Part shown: positions 1 through 10,241 of the stretch, in pieces
Numbering within the stretch: position 1 is the first letter of the stretch
Layout: the number at the start of each line of letters is the position of its first letter
NCBI GenBank assembly: GCA_019426215.1
Contig: CM033408.1
Span: 29,181,953 to 29,245,952 of the forward strand
DNA length: 64,000 nt
DNA from: Buddleja alternifolia
Taxonomy: Eukaryota > Streptophyta > Magnoliopsida > Lamiales > Scrophulariaceae
Reading direction: 5' to 3'
Position numbers and translations under genes: made by a program
The notes under the pieces: model-generated
What the model saw: the letters and a program-made list of their open reading frames with translations, nothing else
The model's database searches: none
What the model was told of the DNA's origin: nothing

Positions 1-2
1 CC

Positions 3-719
3 TTACAGAAACACCTTACTTGGTGAATCATTGAAATCAAGTGAGCAGCAATACAACAAATTTTCAACATCCTCAGACTTCATTGTACATGATTTCAGCT
101 GATCATCAAATACATTCATTTCAGATTCATGCCTCCAAACAAGCCACTGCAATGATCTAATCACTTCCTCATCATGGAACTGTTTCTCCTCGGCCAATCT
201 TCGGTACTGATTCGACTCCATCTCGATCGAGCTTTTTTCGCGCTGAAGACGAAGAATCATAGCCATTGCTTCCTCTGCTGCTGTAGCAGAGGCTGCCCTT
301 TCTTTCTCAAGTTCTTCGAAAGCTGCATTTGCTCTGCGACGCTCAATCTGTATCGTTTTTCTCAACACCGAAACATCACATTCAGCATCAAATTCTCCAT
401 CAGATTCAGTGCTCATCTTTTCATCAGGATCAAGATGAAGATTTGAATGTTCTCTATTTTCCTTCGAGAATTTCGACAGCAAACATTTTCCATCAAAAAC
501 ATTTTTTGAAAAAAACCCATTTCTTAATTTCCCTCTAAGATGACATAAAAATTGAACCAAACTTCTCCAAAACCAATCAGACAAGGATTTAAACCCGAAG
601 GCGAACAGCATTAACAGTCCCAAAACTTCAGAAACTTCCTTAATATTCTCAAGCAGAAAAAAAACATATCCGGATTCACAATCGGAGATTATATGTTTCA
701 AAAATGAAACTTCATCCAT
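3..719 (-). CDS. FLO1-like GTD-binding (DUF593) membrane protein
   Basis: A single open frame with the stop at 3-5. The frame stays open up to an ATG at 839, but I prefer the ATG at 719 (protein starting MDEVSFLK, 238 aa), because the 40 residues before it look like translated leader. A hydrophobic stretch near residues 30-50 (LGLLMLFAFGF) is a likely membrane anchor. The C-terminal half is a charged coiled coil (LRKTIQIERRRANAAFEELE) followed by the ERAASATAAEEAMAMILRLQ signature of the GTD-binding/zein-binding domain. This family includes maize FLOURY1 and the myosin-binding proteins, which tether myosin XI or organise ER and vesicle membranes. The frame ends about 50 residues after the domain, so this is the short FLO1-like form rather than a long myosin-binding protein. 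The family is clear from the motif; the exact role is inferred. Confidence 0.85.
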   Translation of the reverse strand: MDEVSFLKHIISDCESGYVFFLLENIKEVSEVLGLLMLFAFGFKSLSDWFWRSLVQFLCHLRGKLRNGFFSKNVFDGKCLLSKFSKENREHSNLHLDPDEKMSTESDGEFDAECDVSVLRKTIQIERRRANAAFEELEKERAASATAAEEAMAMILRLQREKSSIEMESNQYRRLAEEKQFHDEEVIRSLQWLVWRHESEMNVFDDQLKSCTMKSEDVENLLYCCSLDFNDSPSKVFL

Positions 720-878
720 CAGAATTAGACCTCCGCAAAGACTCTGCTGATATGTCTTTGAAAATGGGTAAAAATCTGCTTGTGGTAAACTAATTCTTAA
801 ACAGACACAGTGACTGGAATGGGCGGAGAGAGAAGCCAAGATTGGTTGTAACTTGTCAGTGCTGTAACGGTCTCTAAC

Positions 879-903
879 TATATATATATATATATATATA
901 TAT
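879..903. repeat. (TA)n microsatellite
   Basis: About 12 TA dinucleotides, 160-180 bp upstream of the preferred start of the minus-strand FLO1-like gene, in its presumed promoter or leader. Confidence 0.9.
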
Positions 904-945
904 GGAAAACGGTAAGAAAAAGAAAGGGCACATGTGAAAGAGTTT

Positions 946-1518
946 GGGAAAATTTTATATTTTTCTTCTCATAAAGGATTTTAATTTTGGTTCAATTTGT
1001 TATGAATTTCTTACAATTAGTCTCACAACTTTTAATATGTCACAGTTAGTCCCGCCTAAATTTTTTGTTCAAAACTTAATAGTGAACTCCATCAGGGACG
1101 GAGCCATGGGGGCACCTGCGCCCACTCAACTTTGAGAAAATTATTTTTTCACCCTATAATTTTTTGATATTTGAAATTGCGCTCCCCTAATGTCTAAAAA
1201 TCAAGCTTTGCCCCATGAACTCCGGTAGTCGATATTTTAACTAGTTTTTCATCGCGCATGAGTGACATGTGATGTTGAATAGAAACATCATAATATTGAA
1301 TATAATTCTTAGTGGGTGTATTCACATATGAATTCTTCCAAAAAAAAAGGGCCAAAATGTTGACTAACGGAGTTGATCGTTAAATTTTGAACGAAAAATT
1401 TAGTTGAGACTATATGTGGGACATTGAAAGTTATAGGCCTAAATGTGCAAAGTTCGTAACGAATAGGACCAAGCTTAAATTGGGGCAAAGTTATGACATG
1501 AAAAATGCAATTTTCCCC
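946..1518. mobile_element. Mutator-type MITE with long terminal inverted repeats
   Basis: The ends GGGAAAATTTT and AATTTTCCCC begin inverted arms that can be followed for roughly 170-190 bp with scattered mismatches. The element is flanked by the exact direct repeat AAAGAGTTT (937-945 and 1519-1527), the 9-bp target duplication typical of Mutator-like elements. No coding capacity is visible. The left inner arm is interrupted by a smaller insertion at 1091-1215. Confidence 0.8.
1091..1215. mobile_element. Small insertion nested in the Mutator-type MITE
   Basis: About 125 bp starting near CAGGGACGGAGCCATGG, flanked by the exact 8-bp repeat TGAACTCC (1083-1090 and 1216-1223). The left end resembles the end of the hAT-type MITE at 15913-16566 (CAGGGAACGG). 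No matching inverted right end is visible, so this may be a truncated hAT MITE. Confidence 0.45.
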
Positions 1519-1527
1519 AAAGAGTTT

Positions 1528-2320
1528 GTAACCTGGTGGTATTCCGGTAATTTAGAAGGACAATAAATGGAAAATTGAATTTAGGATAATTAGGAAGGAT
1601 ATAATCCATTAATCCCTACTTAATATAATAATATCAGATGATTTATATGATTGTGTAACATATCACATGACACGAATAAATGTGCGACATAGAAGTACAT
1701 TTGTCGCACACATAACAAAAGATAAATGAAACAATTTATATGCAATATGGAGAATTTTAATTGATGACATAACCAGGCAACAAATATGTGTGGTGAAAAT
1801 AAACCCAGTTTACTTGATACTCGACTGCAAATTAACCGCTAAAAATTTGTTTGAACTAGGTTCGTTTAATATAATGAACTAATTCAACACATTTTTTTTA
1901 TTTTAGAAGATTTAAAACTCCAGTTCAAGTTGAATTTACAACCAATTAAAATTCAAATCTAATTTTCAATCTCGGTAAAATTTTAAACAAAATTGAACGA
2001 TACTTTAATTGTTTCAATCTCCTGCTCGATTACATCTCCAGAAACAATATGTGGCACTGGTTAGAATGTTATTATGGTAAAATAATTAACCAGACACAAT
2101 TAATATATTATCTTTTCAAGTAAAATTTGAAGTGAAATACAGATGTTTAACACGTGGAGAGAAAAAAAAAGTATAGTATATAGAAAAACATTAACCATTC
2201 ACGTATGCACTTGAATTTTAATTCAATCTAATTTCGTTGGGCACAACGTATTTCACAATCGACTTGAATTCGACTAAATCGGGCTAGCTACCATTTTCAA
2301 GGTACATTTCAACTTGACGA
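1528..2320. other. AT-rich intergenic stretch
   Basis: I see no gene, RNA or bounded repeat here. The last ~100 bases probably hold the 3' untranslated end of the minus-strand F-box gene. Confidence 0.6.
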
Positions 2321-3469
2321 TTATTCCATTTCCTTTGGTTCATCCCACATCACGGATCCTTTCATTTCATTATCATTCCCAAAAGCTTGTGAAATCTTGC
2401 CATTTTCCATCTCAAAAACCCACCAATTATCAACTCTATGATGAGTGAAGTACACACAATTCTTCTTGCAACCCACTTTCCTTGAATCAATCCCCATGCA
2501 ACATTCATCCTCAAGAAACAATGTCCAATCCCCAAGACTTTCCACTTTTACCCACAAAAGCTTATCAATATCAAGCCTAAATACCTCAACATCCTCCACA
2601 AGATCAATACATTTTCTTGATACAAGAAAAACCAACAATATTTCCCCATTGGATTCAACCAAGTATTCCCTGAATTGCCTCGATACTTTAGACGGCACAG
2701 CCCGGCCCGAACCAATACCCGTGATTCTTAAACAAGAATCAATGTCCTCTATCACAACAAGACTCCCTTGCAAGCTCAACGCGTAAAATTTCCCTTTAAA
2801 GCCAATGGCATTACTAAATTGCATATTTTGGTTGGGGGAATAAGGGTCCTTGATCGTACAATTTTCTAAAGTCCACTCCCTTTTCTCGCCGTACAATTCG
2901 TAGAACGCGAAAGCAGGGGTAGAGAGGCCCGTAAGCACCAATGCGTTGCAACCATTGCGATCGTCGGGAAATGATGACAATGTGGAGAATTTGAAAGGAA
3001 GATTATGATACCATGGTGGGAGATAACGTGTTGATCTCCTAGCGGGCTCCCATAAGTAGCTATTCGACGAAGCGGGTTCCATAACAACTATCATTCCATG
3101 TGAATGGCCCTTAAAATGTAGGTCGGGATAGCGAACATTGTACCAATCCCTTCTCCTATAGTAACAATAAGGGTACTCTTCATGGAATTTGATCTCACAT
3201 ACGTGGGAACGCGGGCTTTTCGTATGATCTTTTCCATTGATTTCCACGAGTCGTGGCCATCGGGCCTTGCCGTTCGGGCTGCATTGCCGAGAGGGTGATC
3301 TCCATGACTTGGTGACACCACCAAAAGAAGTGATGTTTTGCATTAGATTTGGTTGTCTTGCAATCAAGGCAATGAGGTGGTGGGGAAGATTAGGCCATGA
3401 GTTTGGGCTTGGAGTGGATTGTTTTGCACTTGGGAGATGATTTTTCTTCTTTGTTGTTTTGGAAGACAT
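2321..3469 (-). CDS. F-box protein with DUF295 domain (SKIP23-like)
   Basis: An intact 382-aa single-exon gene starting MSSKTTKKK. Residues ~25-65 (WPNLPHHLIALIARQPNLMQ, then a GVTKSWR segment) fit the helical F-box that binds Skp1 in SCF ubiquitin ligases. The middle has Trp/Tyr-rich strands (SYLWEPARRSTRYLPPW). The end (NCVYFTHHRVDNWWVFEMEN) is the typical DUF295 ending, where YFTxxxxxxWWVFEM precedes the last short tail. Length and single-exon form fit the SKIP23-like family, which is large, fast-evolving and mostly of unknown substrate. A decayed copy lies head-to-head at 4398-5505. The upstream region 3470-3665 is shared with that copy. Confidence 0.88.
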   Translation of the reverse strand: MSSKTTKKKNHLPSAKQSTPSPNSWPNLPHHLIALIARQPNLMQNITSFGGVTKSWRSPSRQCSPNGKARWPRLVEINGKDHTKSPRSHVCEIKFHEEYPYCYYRRRDWYNVRYPDLHFKGHSHGMIVVMEPASSNSYLWEPARRSTRYLPPWYHNLPFKFSTLSSFPDDRNGCNALVLTGLSTPAFAFYELYGEKREWTLENCTIKDPYSPNQNMQFSNAIGFKGKFYALSLQGSLVVIEDIDSCLRITGIGSGRAVPSKVSRQFREYLVESNGEILLVFLVSRKCIDLVEDVEVFRLDIDKLLWVKVESLGDWTLFLEDECCMGIDSRKVGCKKNCVYFTHHRVDNWWVFEMENGKISQAFGNDNEMKGSVMWDEPKEME

Positions 3470-4397
3470 TTTCTTGAGGCCCGATTTGGTGAGTTTGATT
3501 TGATTGAAGTTTTAGGCTGGATATTTATGGCTTATATGAATAATTCTAGCCTTGGCCTCCAAGGTTTAGATACCTTATTTTACATTAAAGAATTGGTAGG
3601 AGGATTTGTTTAATGTATATTATCGACTTAGTTATTATCAATCATCACCTTATCACCTTGTGATGCAAGAACATAAAAATAAATAATCATACATATGTAG
3701 TTTTATCACTTATTCACTGCTAGATCATAGTGGGATGGGTCTATCAGCTTCATGGTGAAAAATGAATCAGTTTTATTACACCCAATCCGACATAGAATAA
3801 TTATCCAAATTATAACCGCAAGATTTGGATTTTAAAAACTTCTAATATGAGTTGACCTTTTTTCCTTTAATTACTCCCCAATATGCATGTCAAGAAACTT
3901 GTTAGCCTTTCACCAACAACAAAGAGCTATTCTTTGAGTGTAATCACAATAATTCGTCTACGGTGAGTTTCATGTAAATCCCATCATAGAAAGTGTGATT
4001 GCTCAGGGATTCTATATAACAACTAAGATTACTACGGAAAATTCTAGCCAGTTGATACATTATTTGACCGAATTCAAATATAATTCATAAAAAGAGTGAA
4101 CTACACTTGACATGTGATTGATCCCTGCTCTTGTAAATCAAACCAAATCTGAAATAAAGTCTCCCTGTTACCAATTACACTTAATAATGTCCTTGTATAA
4201 AGTCAAACTATCATTATTTGTATTAAACCTTTTTTTTTTGGTCTGGGACCACAAGGTGATGAATGATGGTTATTTAATTAATGTAAGATAAGGTACTAAA
4301 ACCTTGGAGGCCAAGGCTGGAACTATTCATATAATAAACCATATATCCAACCTTAAACTTTAAACAAATCGAACTCTCCCAATCGGGCCTCAGCAAA
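3470..4397. promoter_or_regulatory. Divergent intergenic region between the two F-box copies
   Basis: The outer ~200 bp on each side are inverted copies of each other, so they probably contain the duplicated core promoter and leader. The central ~585 bp is unique AT-rich sequence. I cannot assign a specific TATA box. Confidence 0.5.
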
Positions 4398-5505
4398 ATG
4401 TCTTCAAAAACAATAAAAAAAGAAAAATCATCTCCCAAGTAGAAAACAACCCACCCTAAGCCCGATCCCGTGGCCTAATCTTCCCCAACACCTCATTTGC
4501 TTGATTGCAAGACAACCAAATCTCATGCAAAACATCACTTCTTTTGGTGGTGTCACCAAGTCATGGAGATTACCCTCTAGGCAATGCAGCCCGAATGGCA
4601 AGGCCCGATGGCCACGACTCATAGAGCTCAATCGAAATACGAAAAGCCCACGTACCTACCTCTTAGAAATCAAGTTTCCGAAGTACCCTTATGGTTACTA
4701 TAGGAAAGAGTATTTGTACAAGAATAGGCATTTGTATCCCGGGGTACATTTCAAGGGCCATTCGCATGGGACGATGATCGTTATGGGGCCCGGTTTGTCA
4801 GGTTGCTACTTATGGCAGCCCGATAGGACATCCTGGCGTTATCTCCCACAATGGGATCATAATCTTCCAATTAAATTCTCCACATTGTCATCATTTCCCA
4901 ATGATCGCAATGGTTGCAACGTACTAGTGCTTACAGGCCTTTCTTCCCCTGCTTTTGCATTTTTTAGATGGGCAAAAGGCGAAAACGCGTGGACTATAGA
5001 AGATTGCACTATGAAGGACCCTTATTCCCCCGAACAAAATATGCAATTTACTAATGCCATTGGCTTTAAAGGGAACTTTTACGCGTTGAGCTTGCAGGGG
5101 AGTCTCGTTGTGATAGAGGATATTGATTCTTGTTTTAGAATCACGGGTATTGGTTCGGGCCGGGCCGTACCCTCTAACCTTTCTAGGCAATTTAGGGAAT
5201 ATTTGGTTGAGTGTAATGGGGAAATATTGTTGGTTTTTCTTGTATCAAGAAAATGTATTGGTCTTGTGGAGGATGTTGAGGTATTTAGGCTTGATATTGA
5301 TAAGCTTTTGTGGGTAAAAGTGGAGAGTCTTGGGGATTGGACATTGTTTCTTGAGGATGAATGTTGTATGGCTGTTGATTCAAGCAAATTGGGATGTAAG
5401 AAGAATTGTGTGTACTTTACTCATTATAGAGTTGATAATTGGTGGGTTTTTGAGATGGAAAATGGCAGGATTTCACAAGCTTTTGGAAATATGATAATGA
5501 AATGA
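4398..5505 (+). pseudogene. F-box/DUF295 paralogue broken by frameshifts at both ends
   Basis: An inverted duplicate of the 2321-3469 gene, highly similar through the DUF295 region. The start ATG at 4398 is conserved. An extra base in the A-rich run near 4412-4425 sends that frame into TAG at 4440-4442, and the homologous frame reopens immediately afterwards. The first in-frame ATG of the long frame is at 4525, inside the F-box. At the 3' end two extra bases near 5490 change the frame, giving an early TGA at 5503-5505 where the intact copy continues about 15 residues. The ~320 codons between remain open, so decay is recent, or a shortened protein from 4525 without a full F-box is possible. 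I call it a pseudogene. Confidence 0.75.
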
Positions 5506-5540
5506 AAGGATCACTAATGTGGGATGAAGATGGAATTATA

Positions 5541-6246
5541 ACAAGTGTCAAGTGTATATGTATATTGAAAATTCTAGCTAAACTTAGTTTATTCGAATTC
5601 AAATCTATTGTAAAATGAGTAAGTGGTGTCTGTATTGTGATCTAGTATGTTCTAATAGAAGTAACCAATAATAAAGCATTACACTTGTCATGGGATTAGT
5701 TGAGTTCGACCAAACTGGTTTGGATTAGAATTTTCCGGGTTAAGTCATAATTTTTTTTTTTTTTGGAAAAAATGCGCATTTTCCCTATTATTTGACAAAT
5801 TATTGAAATCAATTTTTTATTTTCCATTTAAACTATTTGGACTGTCTATATGGGGTAATTACTCCGGATCCTAGAACAATCCATTTCGAGTCCATGACGG
5901 TGTATGCTATTCAAGCCCAATGGCCCTAGTAATTATTGAAGAAAACTTAAGGTGGAGCGAAATACTTACAGCTGAGTGATGGTATGTACTATCGATTACT
6001 GTTAATCATTTTTTCACTTAATTTAATTTTGGTAAGAATTAGATGCAATAAATGTACTTAATTTGATTTTCGTAATTTATGTTTACTATAGTAAATGGAT
6101 ATTTTACCATATCAAGAACCGATAAAAAAAAGAGGTGAACAATAAACGGTGATTTATAGCATTTTTCATACTTATATATACTCAGTGTAAGTTTATGAGT
6201 TAACATACAGTGTATGTCATTATTAAAGCTTACAGACTCGATGTAA
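5541..6246. other. Intergenic, no feature seen
   Basis: AT-rich sequence with a T-run near 5750. No gene or bounded repeat is recognised. Confidence 0.5.
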
Positions 6247-6255
6247 TATATTAAT

Positions 6256-6515
6256 GCGATAATTACACTCATACTCCCTCAATGATGGGGCAATTACACA
6301 AATATCCACTCCCTAATTAATAATTACAAACACATCCCCCTCAGGGAGTCTATTTGTAAGGTTTACAGAGGGTGCAATTGTAAAAATTGTTACACAGGGA
6401 GGTGCAATTGTAAGAAATCTTTAACATGAGGGGGTGTGTTTGTAATTATCAATTAGTGAGGAGTAGTTTGTGTAATTACCCCATTATTGAGGGGGTGTGA
6501 GTGTAATTATTCCTA
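6256..6515. mobile_element. Mutator-type MITE, family with ATAATTACACTC ends (copy 1)
   Basis: Terminal inverted repeats run from ATAATTACACTCATACTCCC to its complement at the right end. The whole element is close to palindromic, with internal GTAATTATCAATTAGT. It is flanked by TATATTAAT at 6247-6255 and 6516-6524 (9 bp). Copy 2 at 16813-17070 is a near match with a clean 9-bp target duplication. Confidence 0.8.
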
Positions 6516-6773
6516 TATATTAATATAGTGAAGTTCAATCAAATTAAACCTGATGTAAAAAATTTCCATGGGTCTTGACAGAATTTTAATATAGGAGCGA
6601 TGACAATATGTAATTTATTTAAAAGTAGTCAACTCCTAGGGGCTAGGGTAGTTGTTTTAATCTACACCAAATACGGATTAACAAATAAATTGATGGTAAT
6701 AGCCGAACTATATTGTTAAATAATGCTTTCTCAAGTTCAATTTGATTATTATTATTATTATTTTGGTCTTTCT

Positions 6774-6998
6774 TTTTTGTTTTATAGTAATACAAAGTTC
6801 GAGTGAGAATTGGCGCCGGTCCGCCCACCCGGGCCAAGGCAAACCTCCAGATCACGCCCCACTTTTAAGGGACTACACTCAGAAGGGTAAGATTACAGAT
6901 CGCCCACCAACAGTATCCCAGCATCAGCCAAGGATCAAACCCCCGACCGTCATTGGGCCGGAAGCCGCCTCGTACCAACTGCGCCAGCAGTTGTTGGC
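6774..6998 (-). mobile_element. tRNA-derived SINE with 16-bp target duplication
   Basis: Read on the minus strand, the element begins GCCAACAACTGCTGGCGC. It has a pol III A-box-like TGGCGCAGTTGG about 13 bases in, and a B-box-like GGTTTGATCC further on. It ends in an A-rich tail (CTATAAAACAAAAA). Exact 16-bp direct repeats TTATTTTGGTCTTTCT flank it (6758-6773 and 6999-7014), the mark of LINE-driven insertion. It is GC-rich compared with its surroundings. The B box departs slightly from GGTTCGANTCC, so the copy may be past its active life. Confidence 0.88.
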
Positions 6999-7014
6999 TT
7001 ATTTTGGTCTTTCT

Positions 7015-8195
7015 ACATATGTCGAGTTGAGGACTTCTAATGATCAAGTTAAAAAACAGTTGTTATATATTGATCGTCTCTCACTCTATGTTTATTTACC
7101 ATAAAAAGACTAACCATTTATATATGAAAAACAAGCAACATGAATTGGAAATCCATGTTACTTTGTGAACTGAAAATTGAATCGGAAAAAATCTCTTTGA
7201 CCAAACTTATAATTTTTCCTTTTATGAGCAGAGCAAGGACCATAAGTATAATAACCCACTACTACGGAATATTTGACTTAAACAATAATTATATATATTA
7301 CATAAAGGACTAGTTCGTCACTCTATAATGGACATTTAATTTGAGGAAGAATATTTTTACATTGTTATTTTCCCATGTACGAAAGATTCTGCAATTAATA
7401 ATTCTAATAATTCAAGTAGCTAAATTGGTGAGCAAAAATATCACTAATTTCTCAACAATAAATAGTGGGTTGACGTCAAATTGTCTTTTTTGTGATTTGA
7501 TGGGTACATAAATAATTTATTTATTCATATATTTTATATATCTCTAATACATATCAGAGCCCAGAGGAGGATGGAATTTGGAATCTTTCAAGATATGCGC
7601 AGCACTCTCTCTATATTGGAGACAATATATAGGAATAGAAGACATTGAAATAAACTATATAGTTCTATTTTTTCTCTTTCTTCTTTTTTGGTTAAGAGAA
7701 TATAATTCCAACATTGTACCATGATGGAATGATAAAACTTTGAATAATTCTTGATTAAATTGAGTGTGTTGATTCGAATTCGAGATTATTAATTAGTTTT
7801 ATGAGAGAATTGATCAGAAAATGCATTTGCCCCTACTCTTACAATCGACGAGTCTGTAATGAATTGAAAATTAAAAATAACACCAACTTTAATTTATCTT
7901 TGTGATTTTTGTTGTAAAGAAAGTAGTTTACATTAACTGCAATTGTATGCATTATGAATTAATGTACAAATTGCAATTTGTCATTTTGGTACTCGTACAA
8001 TTAGGTTACGAGATTGAAGTTCCCATCATAAGTATAATTTTTTTTTTTTTTGATATATCCAAAGAACTAAATACTCCAAGTAGCCACTAGCTATTTATTC
8101 GATGTACTTAGAAGTGCACTTTTGAATCCGGTATCACAAAATATTGTGTTATATTGTAGTTGGTATCACACATTCACATCAAATCTATATCTATA
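7015..8195. other. AT-rich intergenic stretch
   Basis: Nothing coding or clearly repetitive is recognised between the SINE and the Helitron-like element. Confidence 0.5.
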
Positions 8196-8752
8196 TCTAT
8201 ACTACTATAAAAGTATGAATTTTGAAAATTATTTCTTCCAATTGTGATATTACAATATTACCCTTACTTAAATTTACCAACTTTGGTTAAACACCTTTAT
8301 TTAAATAATTAAATAGTTATTTGAGACTTTACATTAAAACTTTTGAAACTCTACATTTGTATGGAAACTTTCACCTGAAGTTCCCCTAATGAATTTGTCA
8401 TAAACAAAATTACCCATACAAGCCAATCATGATAATAAAGAAATCAAATCCACCTTATTAATTTGAGCAACTTTTCACATTCAAATAATAAAAATGCCCC
8501 CTCTTCAACTTCCCAAGACCATTCCATGATTACTAAAAATATAAGTCAATTCTCGTGCAACTTAGGCTCTAAATCTATCTTCTTCTTCTTTCAGTTTTAT
8601 ACTATAGTTAAATATATTCTATATCAAAATGTTTCATATGAACAAGTTTGAATTAGATTTTTTTTTAATATTTCCAGATATAGTATTTGACTATTGAAAT
8701 TTTTTAGCATATAAATATGTATTCTACGTGCAGCGCACGTATACTCTACTAA
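8196..8752 (+). mobile_element. Non-autonomous Helitron-like element
   Basis: The 5' end TCTATACTACTATAAAAG is the common plant Helitron start and follows an A. The 3' end has a perfect 7-bp hairpin (TACGTGC, loop AGC, GCACGTA; 8725-8741). It is followed 8 bases later by CTAA and then a T, giving the A|T insertion site and CTRR end of Helitrons. There is no target duplication, as expected. At 557 bp no Rep/helicase is encoded. Confidence 0.72.
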
Positions 8753-9154
8753 TATATACAAATATACGGGAAATAATGTACAAATCAAGAATGACCAAAA
8801 TGCCCCTAAAAAAGACGGCATGTTTTGCACGGGTTCGCTATGACCAAATCCACCTATTGGGTCGGATCTAGAACACTAAATGTTGATCATAATGATCTAG
8901 ACCTCATCTGGGAGCTCCACGTGGATCTATACATATCAGGGTTTCTACCCTATATAAATACTTCAAACGGCTGCATACCAGGTATGTCATTTTTAATTTG
9001 TATATGATGCCATTATTTAAGCTCATAATGATCTTTTGTAATAATCTCCGCCCCCTCGGACTATAGCCTAATTAGTATTCTCTAGCTTTTAGGTCATTTT
9101 TTGAACTCAATCAGGCCGGAATTTCAAAGACCCAAACTTCATTGATTTCTCAAG

Positions 9155-9189
<35 letters not shown>

Positions 9190-9592
9190 GCTGGTAAAAG
9201 TAATGAGAAAAACAACATTATTTATTACTGTTACAATCATAGAATAACCATAAGTGAAAAAGAAAGAAAGAGAGAAGAATCATGTCCATGAAAATTACTT
9301 TGAATTTTTTTTTTTGGTTACATAACTTTGAAATTTCTGCAAATGGCAATAAATTGCTTAAAGTATAACGAATATAACACATCAAGTGCAGCTGTGTACT
9401 TTGCTTCAAAGTATCTACACCATAATGGTGACACCATTAATATATAGAATGAAAAGGAGAAGAAGTATCTATCGCATAGATCTAAACAAAAAAAATAAAT
9501 AAAAAATCTATACCATAGAGATGATGGAATAATTCTTTATTTTTTATTTTTGAACAAAACGAATAACATACATCATTACACTCATAAAAAAT
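8753..9592. other. Intergenic with (TA)n tract
   Basis: Contains a ~28-bp TA run at about 9159-9186. No gene is seen. Confidence 0.5.
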
Positions 9593-9979
9593 TGGGGTAA
9601 TTGCATAAAACCCCCTTTTCTTATTTCGAAAATGCTAAAAAACCCCTGTGTTAACAAAATAGATTAATCACCCTCTATTTTCTTAAAAAGTGTGCAAAAA
9701 AGCCCAATTTCATTAAAAAACGATCGCGTTTTTCATGTTTTTCACCTTTATTGACATGCTTATTTGTGATTTATATACTCTTTATACTTTATAAAAAGTA
9801 GATAGTGTTAATTCACCCAAAAAATACATATTTTCTTCTATCATTTTAACAAAATTTGGCTTTTTTGCGCACTTTTTAAGAACACAGTTGCACAGGGGGG
9901 TGATTAGCCTATTTCGTTAACACATGATTTTTTTTAGCATTTTCGAAATAATACAGGGGGTTTTTATGCAATTATCCCT
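9593..9979. mobile_element. MITE with ~120-bp terminal inverted repeats
   Basis: The left arm starts TGGGGTAATTGCATAAAACC and the right arm ends ATGCAATTATCCCT. Matching words run inward on both arms (ATTTCGAAAATGCTAAAAAA, AAAAAGTG[T/C]GCAAAAAAG). The flanking duplication is not clean. By TIR style it is probably Mutator-type. Confidence 0.65.
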
Positions 9980-10241
9980 AAAAAGTATAAGTTACCAGTG
10001 GCTGTGGGTTCCTTGTAAAAAAAAAAAAAGTATTAACCATTAATTAATAACTACCTATATTTACACGCAACTAACCAAACTATTATGAAATTAAGTGGAC
10101 AACATCTCACGATATGAAATTTCGAGCAAATAATTCTTTAATCAGGCTGCTTCAATTCCGTTGTTTGAATTAGACTTCATCGCAATGGAATGGAATAAAA
10201 TTTCTGGCCACAATTGAAAAACGCATCTCAAATGGTATGCA

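Larger units (their letters stand above)
2321..5540. repeat. Inverted duplication (~1.3-kb arms) with ~585-bp spacer
   Basis: The left arm is about 2321-3665, the right arm about 4250-5540 in reverse orientation. Similarity covers the F-box genes and ~200 bp of upstream DNA (shared CCTTGGAGGCCAAGGCT and ATCGGGCCTCA words). It fades on the gene-distal sides. The spacer 3666-4249 is not duplicated. Confidence 0.85.

Noticed and set aside
2445..2786. Antisense frame over the F-box gene
   Set aside because: It mirrors the coding strand; the same frame appears antisense to the paralogue at 5079-5387 only because the genes are duplicates.
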